Assembly: GCA_016218685.1 (NCBI GenBank)
Contig: JACRDD010000034.1
Span: 1-64,000, forward strand
Length of the DNA: 64,000 nt
Reading direction: 5' to 3'
Source: Desulfobacterales bacterium
GTDB lineage: Bacteria > Desulfobacterota > Desulfobacteria > Desulfobacterales > Desulfosarcinaceae
Part shown: in pieces, positions 7,466-16,945 of the stretch
Layout: each line of letters begins with the position of its first letter
Numbering within the stretch: the first letter of the stretch is position 1
Notes under the pieces: model-generated
Seen by the model: only the letters and a program-made list of their open reading frames with translations
What the model was told of the DNA's origin: nothing
Databases searched by the model: none
Translations under genes and position numbers: made by a program

Positions 7466-8650
7466 TCACTTCTTCGTTTTGCCGGGTTCCGCCAGGGTGC
7501 CGCGCATCACGCAGTGCCGGCCATAACGTTCGTCGATGGCATCCAGGGCCCGATCCACCTTTTCCCATTGGCGGCGGTGCTGGTTTTCTTCGGTAGCGAA
7601 GAGCTCCTGCTGGAGCGGCACCTGTCTGGACTGCAAGTTGCCGGCACCCACGCCGATGAGCCGTATGGGTTGATTCAAATCGAAGGCGTTCAGCAGTCCC
7701 AGCGCGGTCGCGTAGATGGCGTCGGCCGAATCCACCGGCTGCGGCAGGGTTTGGCCGCGGGTGTGGCGCTGGAAATCGGCGCTGCGCAACTTCAAGGTGA
7801 TCGTGCGGGCCCGTAACTGGTGGCGGCGCAGATCCCGGGCCACCGCTTCCGCTTGGGCCAGCAGGTGGGTGGCCAGCAGGCTGCGGTCCCGGGTGTCCTG
7901 GTCCAGGGTGATTTCGCTGCTCATGGATTTGGCTTCGCTTTCGACCACCACGGGCGAATCGTCATGCCCGCGGGCCAGCTCCATGAGCCGGCGGCCGAAG
8001 GCTCCCAGGCGCCGCACCAGTTGCGCCTCGGAAAAACCGCGCACCTGCCCCAGGGCCGAGATGCCCATGGCGGCCAGCCGTTGTTGGGCTCGGGGACCCA
8101 CGCCGGGCACCTTCTGGATCGGCAGGTCGTCGATGAAGCGCATCATCTGCTCGGCGGTGATGAGCGTCAGGCCGTCGGGCTTGTTCAGGTCCGAGGCGAT
8201 CTTGGCCAGGAACTTGTTGGGGGCAATGCCCACCGAACAGCTTAGCCCGGTTTGCTCCCGGATCTGCGTTTTGATGGCCAGGCCCGTCTCCCGGGCCGTG
8301 CCGTGCAGCCGCTCGCAACCGCCGACATCCACGAAGGCCTCATCGATGGAGATCGGCTCGACCAGCGGCGAGAAGTGACCGAGGATCTGCATGATCCGCT
8401 GGGAAAGCTCGGCGTAGCGCTGCCGCCGCGGGGGTACGACGATCAGGTGGGGGCACCGTTGCCGGGCCTGAAAGATGGGCATGGCCGAGCGCACGCCGAA
8501 CTTGCGGGCCTCATAGCTGGCGGCGGCCACCACCCCGCGCTGCCCGCCGCCCACGGCCACGCACCGGCCGCGCAGGGTCGGATCGTCCAGTTGTTCCACC
8601 GATGCGAAAAACGCATCCATATCCACATGTAAAATAGTTGGGCTTGCCAT
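7466..8650 (-). CDS. dinB: DNA polymerase IV (Y-family translesion polymerase)
   Basis: 394 residues. The palm motif HVDMDAFFASVEQ at the N terminus supplies the first metal-binding Asp, and SIDEAFVDV supplies the catalytic Asp-Glu pair. The two helix-hairpin-helix segments (KVPGVGPRAQQRLAAMGI) and the little-finger domain (about 240-350) follow. Length is slightly above the E. coli enzyme; the C-terminal tail (EPGKTKK) does not show a clear beta-clamp box. It copies damaged templates and is often SOS-induced; no convincing LexA box was seen, though a short palindrome (8656-8665) lies upstream. Divergent from the NifA-like gene. Confidence 0.93.
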   Translation of the reverse strand: MASPTILHVDMDAFFASVEQLDDPTLRGRCVAVGGGQRGVVAAASYEARKFGVRSAMPIFQARQRCPHLIVVPPRRQRYAELSQRIMQILGHFSPLVEPISIDEAFVDVGGCERLHGTARETGLAIKTQIREQTGLSCSVGIAPNKFLAKIASDLNKPDGLTLITAEQMMRFIDDLPIQKVPGVGPRAQQRLAAMGISALGQVRGFSEAQLVRRLGAFGRRLMELARGHDDSPVVVESEAKSMSSEITLDQDTRDRSLLATHLLAQAEAVARDLRRHQLRARTITLKLRSADFQRHTRGQTLPQPVDSADAIYATALGLLNAFDLNQPIRLIGVGAGNLQSRQVPLQQELFATEENQHRRQWEKVDRALDAIDERYGRHCVMRGTLAEPGKTKK

Positions 8651-8655
8651 GGATT

Positions 8656-8665
8656 ACAAATTTGT
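8656..8665. promoter_or_regulatory. Short palindrome in the dinB / activator divergent region
   Basis: ACAAATTTGT, six bases upstream of the dinB start. Its position would suit an operator, but the motif is short and AT-rich and does not match a known LexA consensus. Confidence 0.25.
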
Positions 8666-8694
8666 TATGATGCGTTCGTTTGTAAGCAAAATTG

Positions 8695-8723
8695 TTGACA
8701 CCAACCCGTTTTCTCTCTAAATG
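8695..8723 (+). promoter_or_regulatory. Candidate sigma-70 promoter for the NifA-like activator
   Basis: TTGACA (8695-8700), a 17-base spacer, then TAAATG (8718-8723). The -35 is perfect; the -10 is weak and lies only 8 bases before the ATG, so the message would be nearly leaderless or the site is a decoy. Confidence 0.35.
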
Positions 8724-8731
8724 GACCCGGC

Positions 8732-10258
<1,527 letters not shown>

Positions 10259-10339
10259 AGGTCCTGATGGATTTAATGCGCCCATGCAGCGATACCTGTG
10301 ATGCTTCGGCCTGATGCCGGGCGGCTTAGGAAGGTGCCA

Positions 10340-12283
10340 TTGACCCAGCCCACTTACGACGAGTTGCGCGAGCGGATCTTTCAACTGGAAAAGGAACTGG
10401 CCGGGCACAAACAACTGCCGTATGAGCGCTTTTTCCAGGGTGCCGGCATGGGCATGCTGCACCTGGACAGCCACCTGCGCATTGTGGACGCCAACCGCCA
10501 GGCCTTGCGCATTCTGGGCTATACCCATGCTGAAATCACCCGCATGCACGCCCGCGACCTGATCCATCCCGACGACATCAATGCCCAGCCCATATTTTCG
10601 GCCGCAGATTTGATCCATACGGAAAAGGCGCTGACCCTGGAGCGCCACTACCGGTGCCGGGACGGCCGTTACCTCCCAGTGGAAGTCAGTCTATGTGCCT
10701 TTTCGGCGGAGCTCTCCGTCGCCATGTTCCGGGACATCAGCGTGCGCCAGCGGGCCGACGAGGCGCTGCGCAAGGCCAATGAAGCCCTGGAGGTGATTTA
10801 CAACAGCGCCCAGGCGGCCATCGTGGGCCTGGACCGGCAGGCGCGGGTCATGTTCTGGAACCCGGCCGCCGAAAAAATGCTCGGCTGGCCCCGGCAGGAG
10901 GTGCTGGGCAACCCCTATCCGGCCATTCCCGAAGACCAGCAGGCCGTGTTCGATGGCTATTTCCGGCGGGTGATGGCGGGCCTGACCTTCGACTTCCTGG
11001 AACTGCCGCTGCGGCGCAAGGATGGCGCGCGCTTTTACACCGTGTCCACCACCGGACCTTTGCGCAACGACAAGAAAGAGGTCATCGGCCTGATCTCCTA
11101 TATGTTCGACATCACGGCCCGCAAGCAGGCCGAACAAGCCTTGCAGCAGGCCCAGCGCCTGGACTCCATCGGCACTCTGGCCGGCGGCGTGGCCCACGAC
11201 TTCAACAACTTGTTGATGGCCATCCTGGGCAATGCCACCTTGGCCCGGGTGGGGATGGCCCCGGAGCATCCCGCCTTCGAGCGCATCGACAATATCATCA
11301 GCCATGTCAAGGATGCCTCGGCCCTGACCAAGCAGTTGCTGGAGTTCGCCCGGGGCGGCAAATACGAAGTCAAGGCCACCAACCTGAACCAACTGGTCGA
11401 GAAGACCGTCACGCTCTTCGGCCGCACCAGAAAAGAGATCACGGTGCGCACCGAGCTTTTCCCGGACCTGTGGACCGTGGAGGTGGATCGCGGCCAGATC
11501 GAGCAAGTGCTGCTCAACCTGCTGGTCAATGCCTGGCAGGCCATGCCCCAGGGCGGGCAGATCCGGGTCGAAACCGCCAATGCCGCCCTGGAGGCCGCTT
11601 ATTGCCGGACGCTCAACATCGCTCCTGGCAACTATGTGCACCTGAGCGTGACCGATACCGGCACCGGCATAGATAAGGCCATCCAATCCAAGATCTTCGA
11701 GCCGTTCTTCTCCACCAAGGACCGGGGTCGAGGTACCGGCCTGGGGCTGGCCTCATCCTACGGCATTGTCAAGAACCATGACGGCACGATCACGGTCTAC
11801 AGCGAGAAGGGCCGGGGCGCCAAGTTCAGTATCTATCTGCCGGCCGTGGCCAAGCCGATAGAGCGGCCCGAAGAAAAGGTCGAAGCCCAAACCGCGGCAG
11901 GCTCGGAGAACATCTTGCTGGTGGACGATGAGCAGATGATCCTGGATATCGGCAAGGCCATGCTCGTCGAGCTGGGCTACCACCCCCTGGTGGCGCACAG
12001 CGGCGGCGAGGCCCTGGAAATTTATGCCCGGGAGGGAGAAAGAATCGACCTGGTGATCCTGGACATGATCATGCCCATGATGGGCGGCGGCGACACCTAC
12101 GACCGGCTCAAGGCCCTCAACACCGGCGTCAAGGTGCTGCTGGCCAGCGGTTACAGCCTGAGAGGCGAAGCCGGCCAGATCCTTAAACGCGGCTGCAACG
12201 GTTTTATCCAGAAGCCCTTCAACCTGGAAGAGTTGTCGCGCAAGATCCGCCAGGTGCTGGATGCCGAATCATGCGCGCCGTGA
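10340..12283 (+). CDS. Hybrid PAS sensor histidine kinase with receiver domain
   Basis: About 647 residues from TTG 10340, which follows AGGAAGG by 5 bases and gives the start TQPTYDELRERI that resembles the N termini of related kinases; in-frame alternatives are GTG 10298, ATG 10301 and GTG 10334. A short coiled coil (to about 25) is followed by two PAS domains (about 30-145 and 150-270), a HisKA with VAHDFNNLLMAI (phospho-His), a HATPase_c (GTGLGLASSYG), and a C-terminal receiver with VDDEQM, phospho-Asp in LVILDMIMPMMGG, and the final Lys in FIQKPF. No membrane helix, so the signal is cytoplasmic. It follows the activator gene by about 80 bases, but a functional link is not established. 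Confidence 0.85.
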   Translation: MTQPTYDELRERIFQLEKELAGHKQLPYERFFQGAGMGMLHLDSHLRIVDANRQALRILGYTHAEITRMHARDLIHPDDINAQPIFSAADLIHTEKALTLERHYRCRDGRYLPVEVSLCAFSAELSVAMFRDISVRQRADEALRKANEALEVIYNSAQAAIVGLDRQARVMFWNPAAEKMLGWPRQEVLGNPYPAIPEDQQAVFDGYFRRVMAGLTFDFLELPLRRKDGARFYTVSTTGPLRNDKKEVIGLISYMFDITARKQAEQALQQAQRLDSIGTLAGGVAHDFNNLLMAILGNATLARVGMAPEHPAFERIDNIISHVKDASALTKQLLEFARGGKYEVKATNLNQLVEKTVTLFGRTRKEITVRTELFPDLWTVEVDRGQIEQVLLNLLVNAWQAMPQGGQIRVETANAALEAAYCRTLNIAPGNYVHLSVTDTGTGIDKAIQSKIFEPFFSTKDRGRGTGLGLASSYGIVKNHDGTITVYSEKGRGAKFSIYLPAVAKPIERPEEKVEAQTAAGSENILLVDDEQMILDIGKAMLVELGYHPLVAHSGGEALEIYAREGERIDLVILDMIMPMMGGGDTYDRLKALNTGVKVLLASGYSLRGEAGQILKRGCNGFIQKPFNLEELSRKIRQVLDAESCAP

Positions 12284-12299
12284 GTCGTTCAAAACGCTT

Positions 12300-12659
12300 T
12301 CATTCATCATAGGGCCGGCCGCACTCCTTGCAGCGGCCGTCCGGTCCGATGACGCCGATGCAGCTTTCGTCCCGGCACAGTTTGCGGGCCTGCCAATCCG
12401 GGTCGGTGCCTTCCGAATCCTCCGCCTCACCCTCATCGCCATCGGTCTGGGCATCTTCGGGCGCATCGTAATCGTCCGAAGGTTTTACCACCGCATGCAA
12501 TTGAGCCGGCAGTGGCAATGGGCCGTCGTAAGGCCGGCCGCACTCCTTGCAGCGTCCGTCCGGTCCGATGACACCGATGCAACTTTCGTCGCCGCACAGT
12601 ATCCGTGCTTCCCAGGCCCCGCCTTTGTCGTCCTCTTCGCTTTCCAATTTCTTATCCAT
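12300..12659 (-). CDS. Tandem zinc-ribbon protein (duplicated unit)
   Basis: 119 residues made of two nearly identical blocks of about 30 residues, each reading LCxDESCIGVIGPDG then RCKECGRPYD, joined by an acidic 40-residue linker. Each block has four cysteines (C, C, then CxxC), so it probably binds one zinc. The N-terminal 15 residues are acidic. The DNA copies (12307-12380 and 12526-12599, spaced 219 bases) are almost identical, so the duplication is recent. I know similar single-unit short proteins from this bacterial group but no function. A strong promoter (12701-12729) lies upstream. Start ATG 12659 was chosen because it gives the first complete block. Confidence 0.75.
   Translation of the reverse strand: MDKKLESEEDDKGGAWEARILCGDESCIGVIGPDGRCKECGRPYDGPLPLPAQLHAVVKPSDDYDAPEDAQTDGDEGEAEDSEGTDPDWQARKLCRDESCIGVIGPDGRCKECGRPYDE
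12307..12599. repeat. Direct repeat inside the zinc-ribbon gene (2 x about 74 bp)
   Basis: Copy one 12307-12380 and copy two 12526-12599 differ at only a few positions. The unit spacing is 219 bases, exactly 73 codons, so the reading frame is kept. Confidence 0.85.
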
Positions 12660-12700
12660 GGATGCGTCTTCTCCTTAGGATCTTGAACTTGTTTGCGCCA

Positions 12701-12729
12701 TTTATACCGGACCAAGGCGGGTGTGTAAA
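12701..12729 (-). promoter_or_regulatory. Sigma-70 promoter of the zinc-ribbon gene
   Basis: Reading the minus strand: TTTACA (12729-12724), a 17-base spacer, TATAAA (12706-12701). Both hexamers are near consensus. The start codon is about 40 bases downstream. Confidence 0.6.
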
Positions 12730-12735
12730 TAACTT

Positions 12736-12756
12736 GAGGTCGCAATTTGCGACCTC
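12736..12756. promoter_or_regulatory. 21-bp perfect palindrome in a divergent promoter region
   Basis: GAGGTCGCAA, one central T, TTGCGACCTC. It lies six bases upstream of the -35 of the zinc-ribbon gene and about 110 bases upstream of the aminopeptidase gene. It is a plausible operator or activator site; it is too short and lacks U-runs for a terminator role. Confidence 0.5.
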
Positions 12757-12866
12757 CAAATGGTCGGAGACAGGTCGTTCCAACCCGATTGACAGTTCCG
12801 GGACAATGGGTGTACGGTGCCCAGGATCGGCCGCCAGCTATAGAAACCGGCCGGGGAAGGGGTGCT

Positions 12867-13757
12867 TTGAGAGTGAATCAGCCGGAACGCGGTGTCAAAG
12901 TCGGGCGCAATGATCTCTGCCCTTGCGGCAGCGGCAAGAAATACAAGCGTTGCTGCCAGGGGGTCGCCGACGTGCCGCGCCCCAAGCCCCATCCCCAGAA
13001 GCCCAAGATCAGGCTCAAGTCGCCCCTGGACGTGGCGGGTATCCGCCGGGCCGGCCGCCTGGTGGTGGATACCCTCGACCTGGTGGCGTCCCGCCTGGCG
13101 CCTGGCATCACCACCGATACCATCAACACCTGGGTCCACGAATACACGTTGCAGCACAAGGGCACGCCGGCGCCGCTCGGCTACCGCGGCTATCCCAAGA
13201 GCGTGTGCACTTCGGTCAATGAAGTGATCTGCCACGGAATTCCCGGTCCGCGCGTGCTCCAGGAGGGGGATATCGTCAATATCGACGTGACCACCATTCT
13301 GGACGGCTACTATGCCGATGCCAACAAGACCTTCTTCATCGGTACCCCCGGCCCCGAGGCCAGCAAGATCGTGGCGGTGGCCGGCCAGAGCCTCAAAGAG
13401 GGTATGGAGATGGTGCGGCCGGGCAACACCGTCGGCGACATCGGCTGGGCCATCCAGAAATACGCCGAGGGCCAGGGATGCTCGGTGGTGCGCGATTTCG
13501 TCGGGCACGGGGTGGGCTTCGATTTCCATGAGCCGCCCCAGATTCCCCATTTCGGCCAGCGCGGCCAAGGCGTGCAACTGGTGCCGGGCATGGTCTTCAC
13601 CATCGAGCCCATGATCAATCTGGGCGGCCATGAACTGATCATCCTGGAAGATCAATGGACCGCGGTCACCAGGGATCGATCCTTGTCGGCCCAATTCGAG
13701 CAAACCATCCTGGTGACTCCCGAGGGATGGGAAAGCCTGACGCCTTACCCGCTGTAA
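12867..13757 (+). CDS. map: Methionine aminopeptidase with N-terminal SEC-C zinc motif
   Basis: About 296 residues from TTG 12867 (GGGGAAGGGG just upstream; GTG 12873 is an alternative). The N-terminal SEC-C motif is VGRNDLCPCGSGKKYKRCC, a small zinc knuckle also found in SecA and in some aminopeptidases, where it may bring the enzyme to the ribosome. The catalytic pita-bread domain follows from about residue 45: metal ligands are Asp in VNIDVTTILDGYYADANKT, His in FVGHGVG, and Glu in FTIEPM and the final QFEQTILV. The enzyme removes the initiator Met from new proteins. It converges with the rhomboid gene, overlapping its 3' end by 13 bases. Confidence 0.92.
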   Translation: MRVNQPERGVKVGRNDLCPCGSGKKYKRCCQGVADVPRPKPHPQKPKIRLKSPLDVAGIRRAGRLVVDTLDLVASRLAPGITTDTINTWVHEYTLQHKGTPAPLGYRGYPKSVCTSVNEVICHGIPGPRVLQEGDIVNIDVTTILDGYYADANKTFFIGTPGPEASKIVAVAGQSLKEGMEMVRPGNTVGDIGWAIQKYAEGQGCSVVRDFVGHGVGFDFHEPPQIPHFGQRGQGVQLVPGMVFTIEPMINLGGHELIILEDQWTAVTRDRSLSAQFEQTILVTPEGWESLTPYPL

Positions 13758-14611
13758 GCCATCCCCCAATACCAACCGCCGACGATACCCAGGGCGACGA
13801 TCCCTATCGCACCGGCCTGGACCGGCCAGGAATGGATGCCGTTCACCATCCGCGCATAGCAACCGCCGCCCACCAGACCGCAGGCAAATCCCAGCAGGTG
13901 GGCCAGCAGATCCGATTGGGGCGCTGTTCCCAGCCACCCCACCAGGGCCAGGCCGCCGGCCAGGGGCACATAGGATCGCCAACTGTCCGGCGCATGACGC
14001 TTGCGCCGCCAGAGGGCCTGGGCCGCACATAAACCGACGGCGGCAAAGACTGCCGTAGAAGCGCCGATGGCGCGATGGCCCTGGTCATACCAAAAGGCCG
14101 TGAGCAGGTTGCCACCGGCGCCGCAGCAGAGAATCAACAACCAGCCCACGCCCCATCCGTACAGCGCGGCGGCATAGGTGCCGAACAGAAGCGTGGCCGC
14201 CACATTGGCCGCCAGGTGGGCACCGTCCGCATGCAGCAGAAGGGCCGTCAGGCAACGGTAGATCTGGCCGTTGACGATCTGCCGGGCATCGGCGCCGTAG
14301 GCGGCGACGAAGGATGCCGGTGCCGGCGCCGCTGCCACGACCGCATGGATTGCAATCAGGATCAGGGCGGCATAAATGGCGGAATGGGTACGGACGAGGG
14401 TTACCGGCGGCGCGGTGGGAGTGGTTTGATCCGGGTTTTCCCGGCGGTAGGCGGCAATGGCGGCCACGGCCAGGCCGCGCGCTTCGGTGGGCACATGAAC
14501 GGCCCAGTTTTTTCGATGGCTATGCAGGGTGTGGCGGATGCCGGCCGAGGCCAGCACCAGGGCGTAGATTCGGGCCTGTTCGGCGGTGAGATGGGCAAAC
14601 AAGGGCGCCAT
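13745..14611 (-). CDS. Rhomboid family intramembrane serine protease
   Basis: 288 residues. The N-terminal 60 residues form a small soluble domain (HLTAEQARIYALVLASAGI...) that looks like the putative-signal-transducing (DUF2007-like) domain fused to some rhomboids. Six or seven membrane helices follow from about residue 75. The catalytic Ser is in GASTAVFAAVG, the His in LLAHLLGFACG, and HADGAHLAANVAA supplies the oxyanion-loop His and Asn. It cuts transmembrane substrates within the membrane; the substrate is unknown. It follows the acidic 108-residue gene by about 30 bases and is probably in its operon. Its 3' end overlaps map. Confidence 0.85.
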   Translation of the reverse strand: MAPLFAHLTAEQARIYALVLASAGIRHTLHSHRKNWAVHVPTEARGLAVAAIAAYRRENPDQTTPTAPPVTLVRTHSAIYAALILIAIHAVVAAAPAPASFVAAYGADARQIVNGQIYRCLTALLLHADGAHLAANVAATLLFGTYAAALYGWGVGWLLILCCGAGGNLLTAFWYDQGHRAIGASTAVFAAVGLCAAQALWRRKRHAPDSWRSYVPLAGGLALVGWLGTAPQSDLLAHLLGFACGLVGGGCYARMVNGIHSWPVQAGAIGIVALGIVGGWYWGMAYSG

Positions 14612-14643
14612 GGGGCTGCCTTCTCGAACATCAGGTGCGGCGC

Positions 14644-14970
14644 TTAAAACTCTTCGGCGTCGTCACGCTCCGCGCTTTCCTCCTTGTTGCCAAGAACATC
14701 CTCGTCATCTTCATTCTCTTCGGACTCGTCCAGTTGTTCGGCCATCAAGGCCTCTTCAAGCCGCAGCTTTTGCATCTGGGCATTCTTGAGACGATGGGTC
14801 TGGTTATAGGCATCGATAGCGATGCGGGCCAACTTCTCGCCCCCCAGCTTTAAATATAGATAGATTGCTTCCAGGCTTTGGGGATCGTTTCGCAGGCCTG
14901 CCACCATGTGAGGGGTGAGACGATGAAACGACTCCTGATATTCATTGGGTACGGTGAAATTTGTTTCCAT
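14644..14970 (-). CDS. Small acidic-tailed hypothetical protein
   Basis: 108 residues: a helical N-terminal part (HMVAGLRNDPQSLEAIYLYL) and a C-terminal tail almost entirely Asp/Glu (from about residue 80). Not recognised. ATG 14970 has AGGAG 6 bases upstream, and a good promoter (15011-15038) precedes it. It heads a probable two-gene operon with the rhomboid protease. Confidence 0.7.
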   Translation of the reverse strand: METNFTVPNEYQESFHRLTPHMVAGLRNDPQSLEAIYLYLKLGGEKLARIAIDAYNQTHRLKNAQMQKLRLEEALMAEQLDESEENEDDEDVLGNKEESAERDDAEEF

Positions 14971-15010
14971 TTACAACTCCTTGACCCGGCATGCGTCGCA
15001 ATGCGGGCAA

Positions 15011-15038
15011 AATATAGTGAAGTGCTTGGAAATGTAAA
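15011..15038 (-). promoter_or_regulatory. Sigma-70 promoter of the 108-residue gene and rhomboid
   Basis: On the minus strand: TTTACA (15038-15033), a 16-base spacer, TATATT (15016-15011). The start codon is about 40 bases downstream. Confidence 0.5.
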
Positions 15039-15098
15039 GCGCTATTTCCAGCCGGCGATGAATGCCATCCTTTTCATGTCAGGCGCCGCCATGCTTGC

Positions 15099-15127
15099 TT
15101 GACACCCCGGAGGGGGTTCTTTATAAG
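15099..15127 (+). promoter_or_regulatory. Sigma-70 promoter before the 102-residue gene
   Basis: TTGACA (15099-15104), a 17-base spacer, TATAAG (15122-15127). Near-consensus; the ATG is about 37 bases downstream. Confidence 0.6.
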
Positions 15128-15163
15128 GGCCTCATTTAATCGCTCAGCAAAGGGAAGTAATCT

Positions 15164-15472
15164 ATGACTCAAATCGTCGATGCGACTGCCTGGGTATATG
15201 TGGTGGTTCAGAATCCCGGCGCCAACGAGACCATCGTGGGCCAGCAGGACCCGGAACTCCAGCTCACCTTCATACCGGTTTTCAAAGATAAGGATAGCGC
15301 CCTGCAAGGCATGACCCGCATGGCCAAGACGCCGGGCCAGATCTGTGAAGTCCAGGCCATTATTCACGAGGATTTGTTGAGCTATGCCCGCCAGGCAGGT
15401 CTTTTGCTGTTCTTCCTGGATGGCGCGGGCCGCATTCTATCCAGGATCGGTTTGGACGGCCGTCCGCTTTAA
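15164..15472 (+). CDS. Hypothetical protein, 102 residues
   Basis: Not recognised. Compact alpha/beta pattern with no signal peptide: strands around WVYVVVQNP and LTFIPVFKDKDSAL, and a hydrophobic C-terminal third (GLLLFFLDGAGRILSRIG). AGGGAAG sits 7 bases before ATG 15164, and a strong promoter lies upstream, so it is very likely a real gene. It is followed by about 200 bases before the DHH gene. Confidence 0.7.
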   Translation: MTQIVDATAWVYVVVQNPGANETIVGQQDPELQLTFIPVFKDKDSALQGMTRMAKTPGQICEVQAIIHEDLLSYARQAGLLLFFLDGAGRILSRIGLDGRPL

Positions 15473-15670
15473 GCTGGGTCTGACCCGCCTTTCGTCCGAT
15501 CTGTCCGGCACCGCTGCTGCCGGCCCGCTGCTTGTATTGCAAATACCAGTAAATATTGCTAACTTCCTAAAAACGACGGCAAGGTCGGGGTCCCTGGCGG
15601 CCAAAGGCTTTCAGCCAGCCAGCCATCGCCCAATATCCACAAGCCCGATTCGATGCAATGGTGGGAGTCT

Positions 15671-16561
15671 ATGCGAATCATAACCCGTCCCGATTTCGAT
15701 GGCGTCGTGTGCGCCGTATTGCTCAAGGAAGTTTTGGCAGATGCGGCGCCGGTATTGTGGGCCCAGCCCGCGGAGATGCAAAACGGCAATGTGCGGACCA
15801 CGGCCCAGGATGTGGTTGCCAACCTGCCGCTGGCGGTGGGGGAGGCGGCCCTGTGGTTCGACCATCATGTGTCCAACATGCCCCAGCACCCCCACGAGGG
15901 GCTGTTCCGGATCGCACCGTCGGCCGCCGGCCTGGTCTACGAATATTACCAAAATCAACTGGGGCCGCGCTTTCAGGACCTGGTGGCCCAGGCCGACAAG
16001 ATCGATAGCGCCCAACTGACCCATGACGAGATTCTGCATCCGGAGAAGTATCCCTATGTGCTGTTGTCCATGACCATTTTCAATCGCCGGGCCTCGGACG
16101 AAGCCTATTGTAATCTGCTGGTGGAATTGTTAAGAGCGGGGACCATGGACCCGGTGCTTGCCAACCCCATGGTCCGGCAGCGATGCAACGACGCCATTGC
16201 TGCCAACAAGGCTTACGAAACGTACTTAAATCGCCATACGTCCATGCGGAGTCAGGTTTCGATCACCGACTTTCGCAGCTTGACGCCTGCGCCGGACGGC
16301 AACCGCTTCCTGGTCTATTCGCTGTTCCCCCAGGCGGTGGTGAACGTGAAGGTTCAGTACGAAGGTCCGCATGTGGCAGTGAAGCTGGGGCACAGCATTT
16401 TGAACCCCGGGTGCCGCGTGAATGTGGGTCGGCTGCTGGCCCGTTATGGGGGCGGCGGACATAAAGGGGCCGGGGCGTGTCGCTTGACCCATGAGCGGGC
16501 CGAGGCCCAGATTGAGGAAATCATCGGGGTGTTGATTGGCAATCGGGAATACATAGATTGA
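15671..16561 (+). CDS. DHH-family phosphoesterase
   Basis: 296 residues from ATG 15671, with GGGAG just upstream. The DHH domain has the metal-binding motifs RPDFDGVVCAVLL near the N terminus and WFDHHVSN (DHH). The DHHA1-like C-terminal part carries the signature GGGGHKGAGACRL. This family includes exopolyphosphatases and NrnA-type nano-RNases that hydrolyse short oligonucleotides or pAp. Length and motifs suit either role; the substrate cannot be decided. The next gene follows after 46 bases and may be co-transcribed. Confidence 0.82.
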   Translation: MRIITRPDFDGVVCAVLLKEVLADAAPVLWAQPAEMQNGNVRTTAQDVVANLPLAVGEAALWFDHHVSNMPQHPHEGLFRIAPSAAGLVYEYYQNQLGPRFQDLVAQADKIDSAQLTHDEILHPEKYPYVLLSMTIFNRRASDEAYCNLLVELLRAGTMDPVLANPMVRQRCNDAIAANKAYETYLNRHTSMRSQVSITDFRSLTPAPDGNRFLVYSLFPQAVVNVKVQYEGPHVAVKLGHSILNPGCRVNVGRLLARYGGGGHKGAGACRLTHERAEAQIEEIIGVLIGNREYID

Positions 16562-16607
16562 AACTGAGCTGGAATTAAATCGAATTGTATTGGATTGGAG
16601 AGGGGCT

Positions 16608-16922
16608 GTGGCACATCATTTGGAAATCAAGAAGTATCGGGATGTAACGCTTCCGGCATGGAACCCGGATCGGCTGCTGGTCGATGCCTTGGCCGAAAGA
16701 GATCGTTTTCTGGAGAGATATCCCCAGTACCGCGAATATCAGCAGCAGATCGACGACATGCTGGACCGCGCCGGATCGTCGGAGAACCGCATGGCCGTGC
16801 TGGCGCTGCTCATGGAGGCCAAGCTGATCGAAATGCACGATCAACTCAAGGATCTCAATCGTCTGCTGTTGGCGCTCCCCCAAGAAACCAAATTAATGTC
16901 CAGCGCAAAAATCGGCAAATAG
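16608..16922 (+). CDS. Small helical hypothetical protein (possibly DUF3135-like)
   Basis: 104 residues from GTG 16608, which has GGAGAGG 3-4 bases upstream; an in-frame TTG at 16590 is less likely. It is predicted mostly helical and charged (ERYPQYREYQQQIDDMLDRA, then a conserved-looking MAVLALLMEAKLIEMHDQL). The length and pattern faintly resemble the DUF3135 family, but I am not sure. It lies downstream of the DHH gene and converges with a LuxR-type regulator gene. Confidence 0.65.
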   Translation: MAHHLEIKKYRDVTLPAWNPDRLLVDALAERDRFLERYPQYREYQQQIDDMLDRAGSSENRMAVLALLMEAKLIEMHDQLKDLNRLLLALPQETKLMSSAKIGK

Positions 16923-16945
16923 AGCCATTCCTGGATGGACACGAA

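Noticed and set aside
12747-12866. N-terminal extension of the aminopeptidase upstream of 12867
   Set aside because: It overlaps the palindrome and promoter region and is not like any aminopeptidase; the SEC-C motif begins just after the chosen start.
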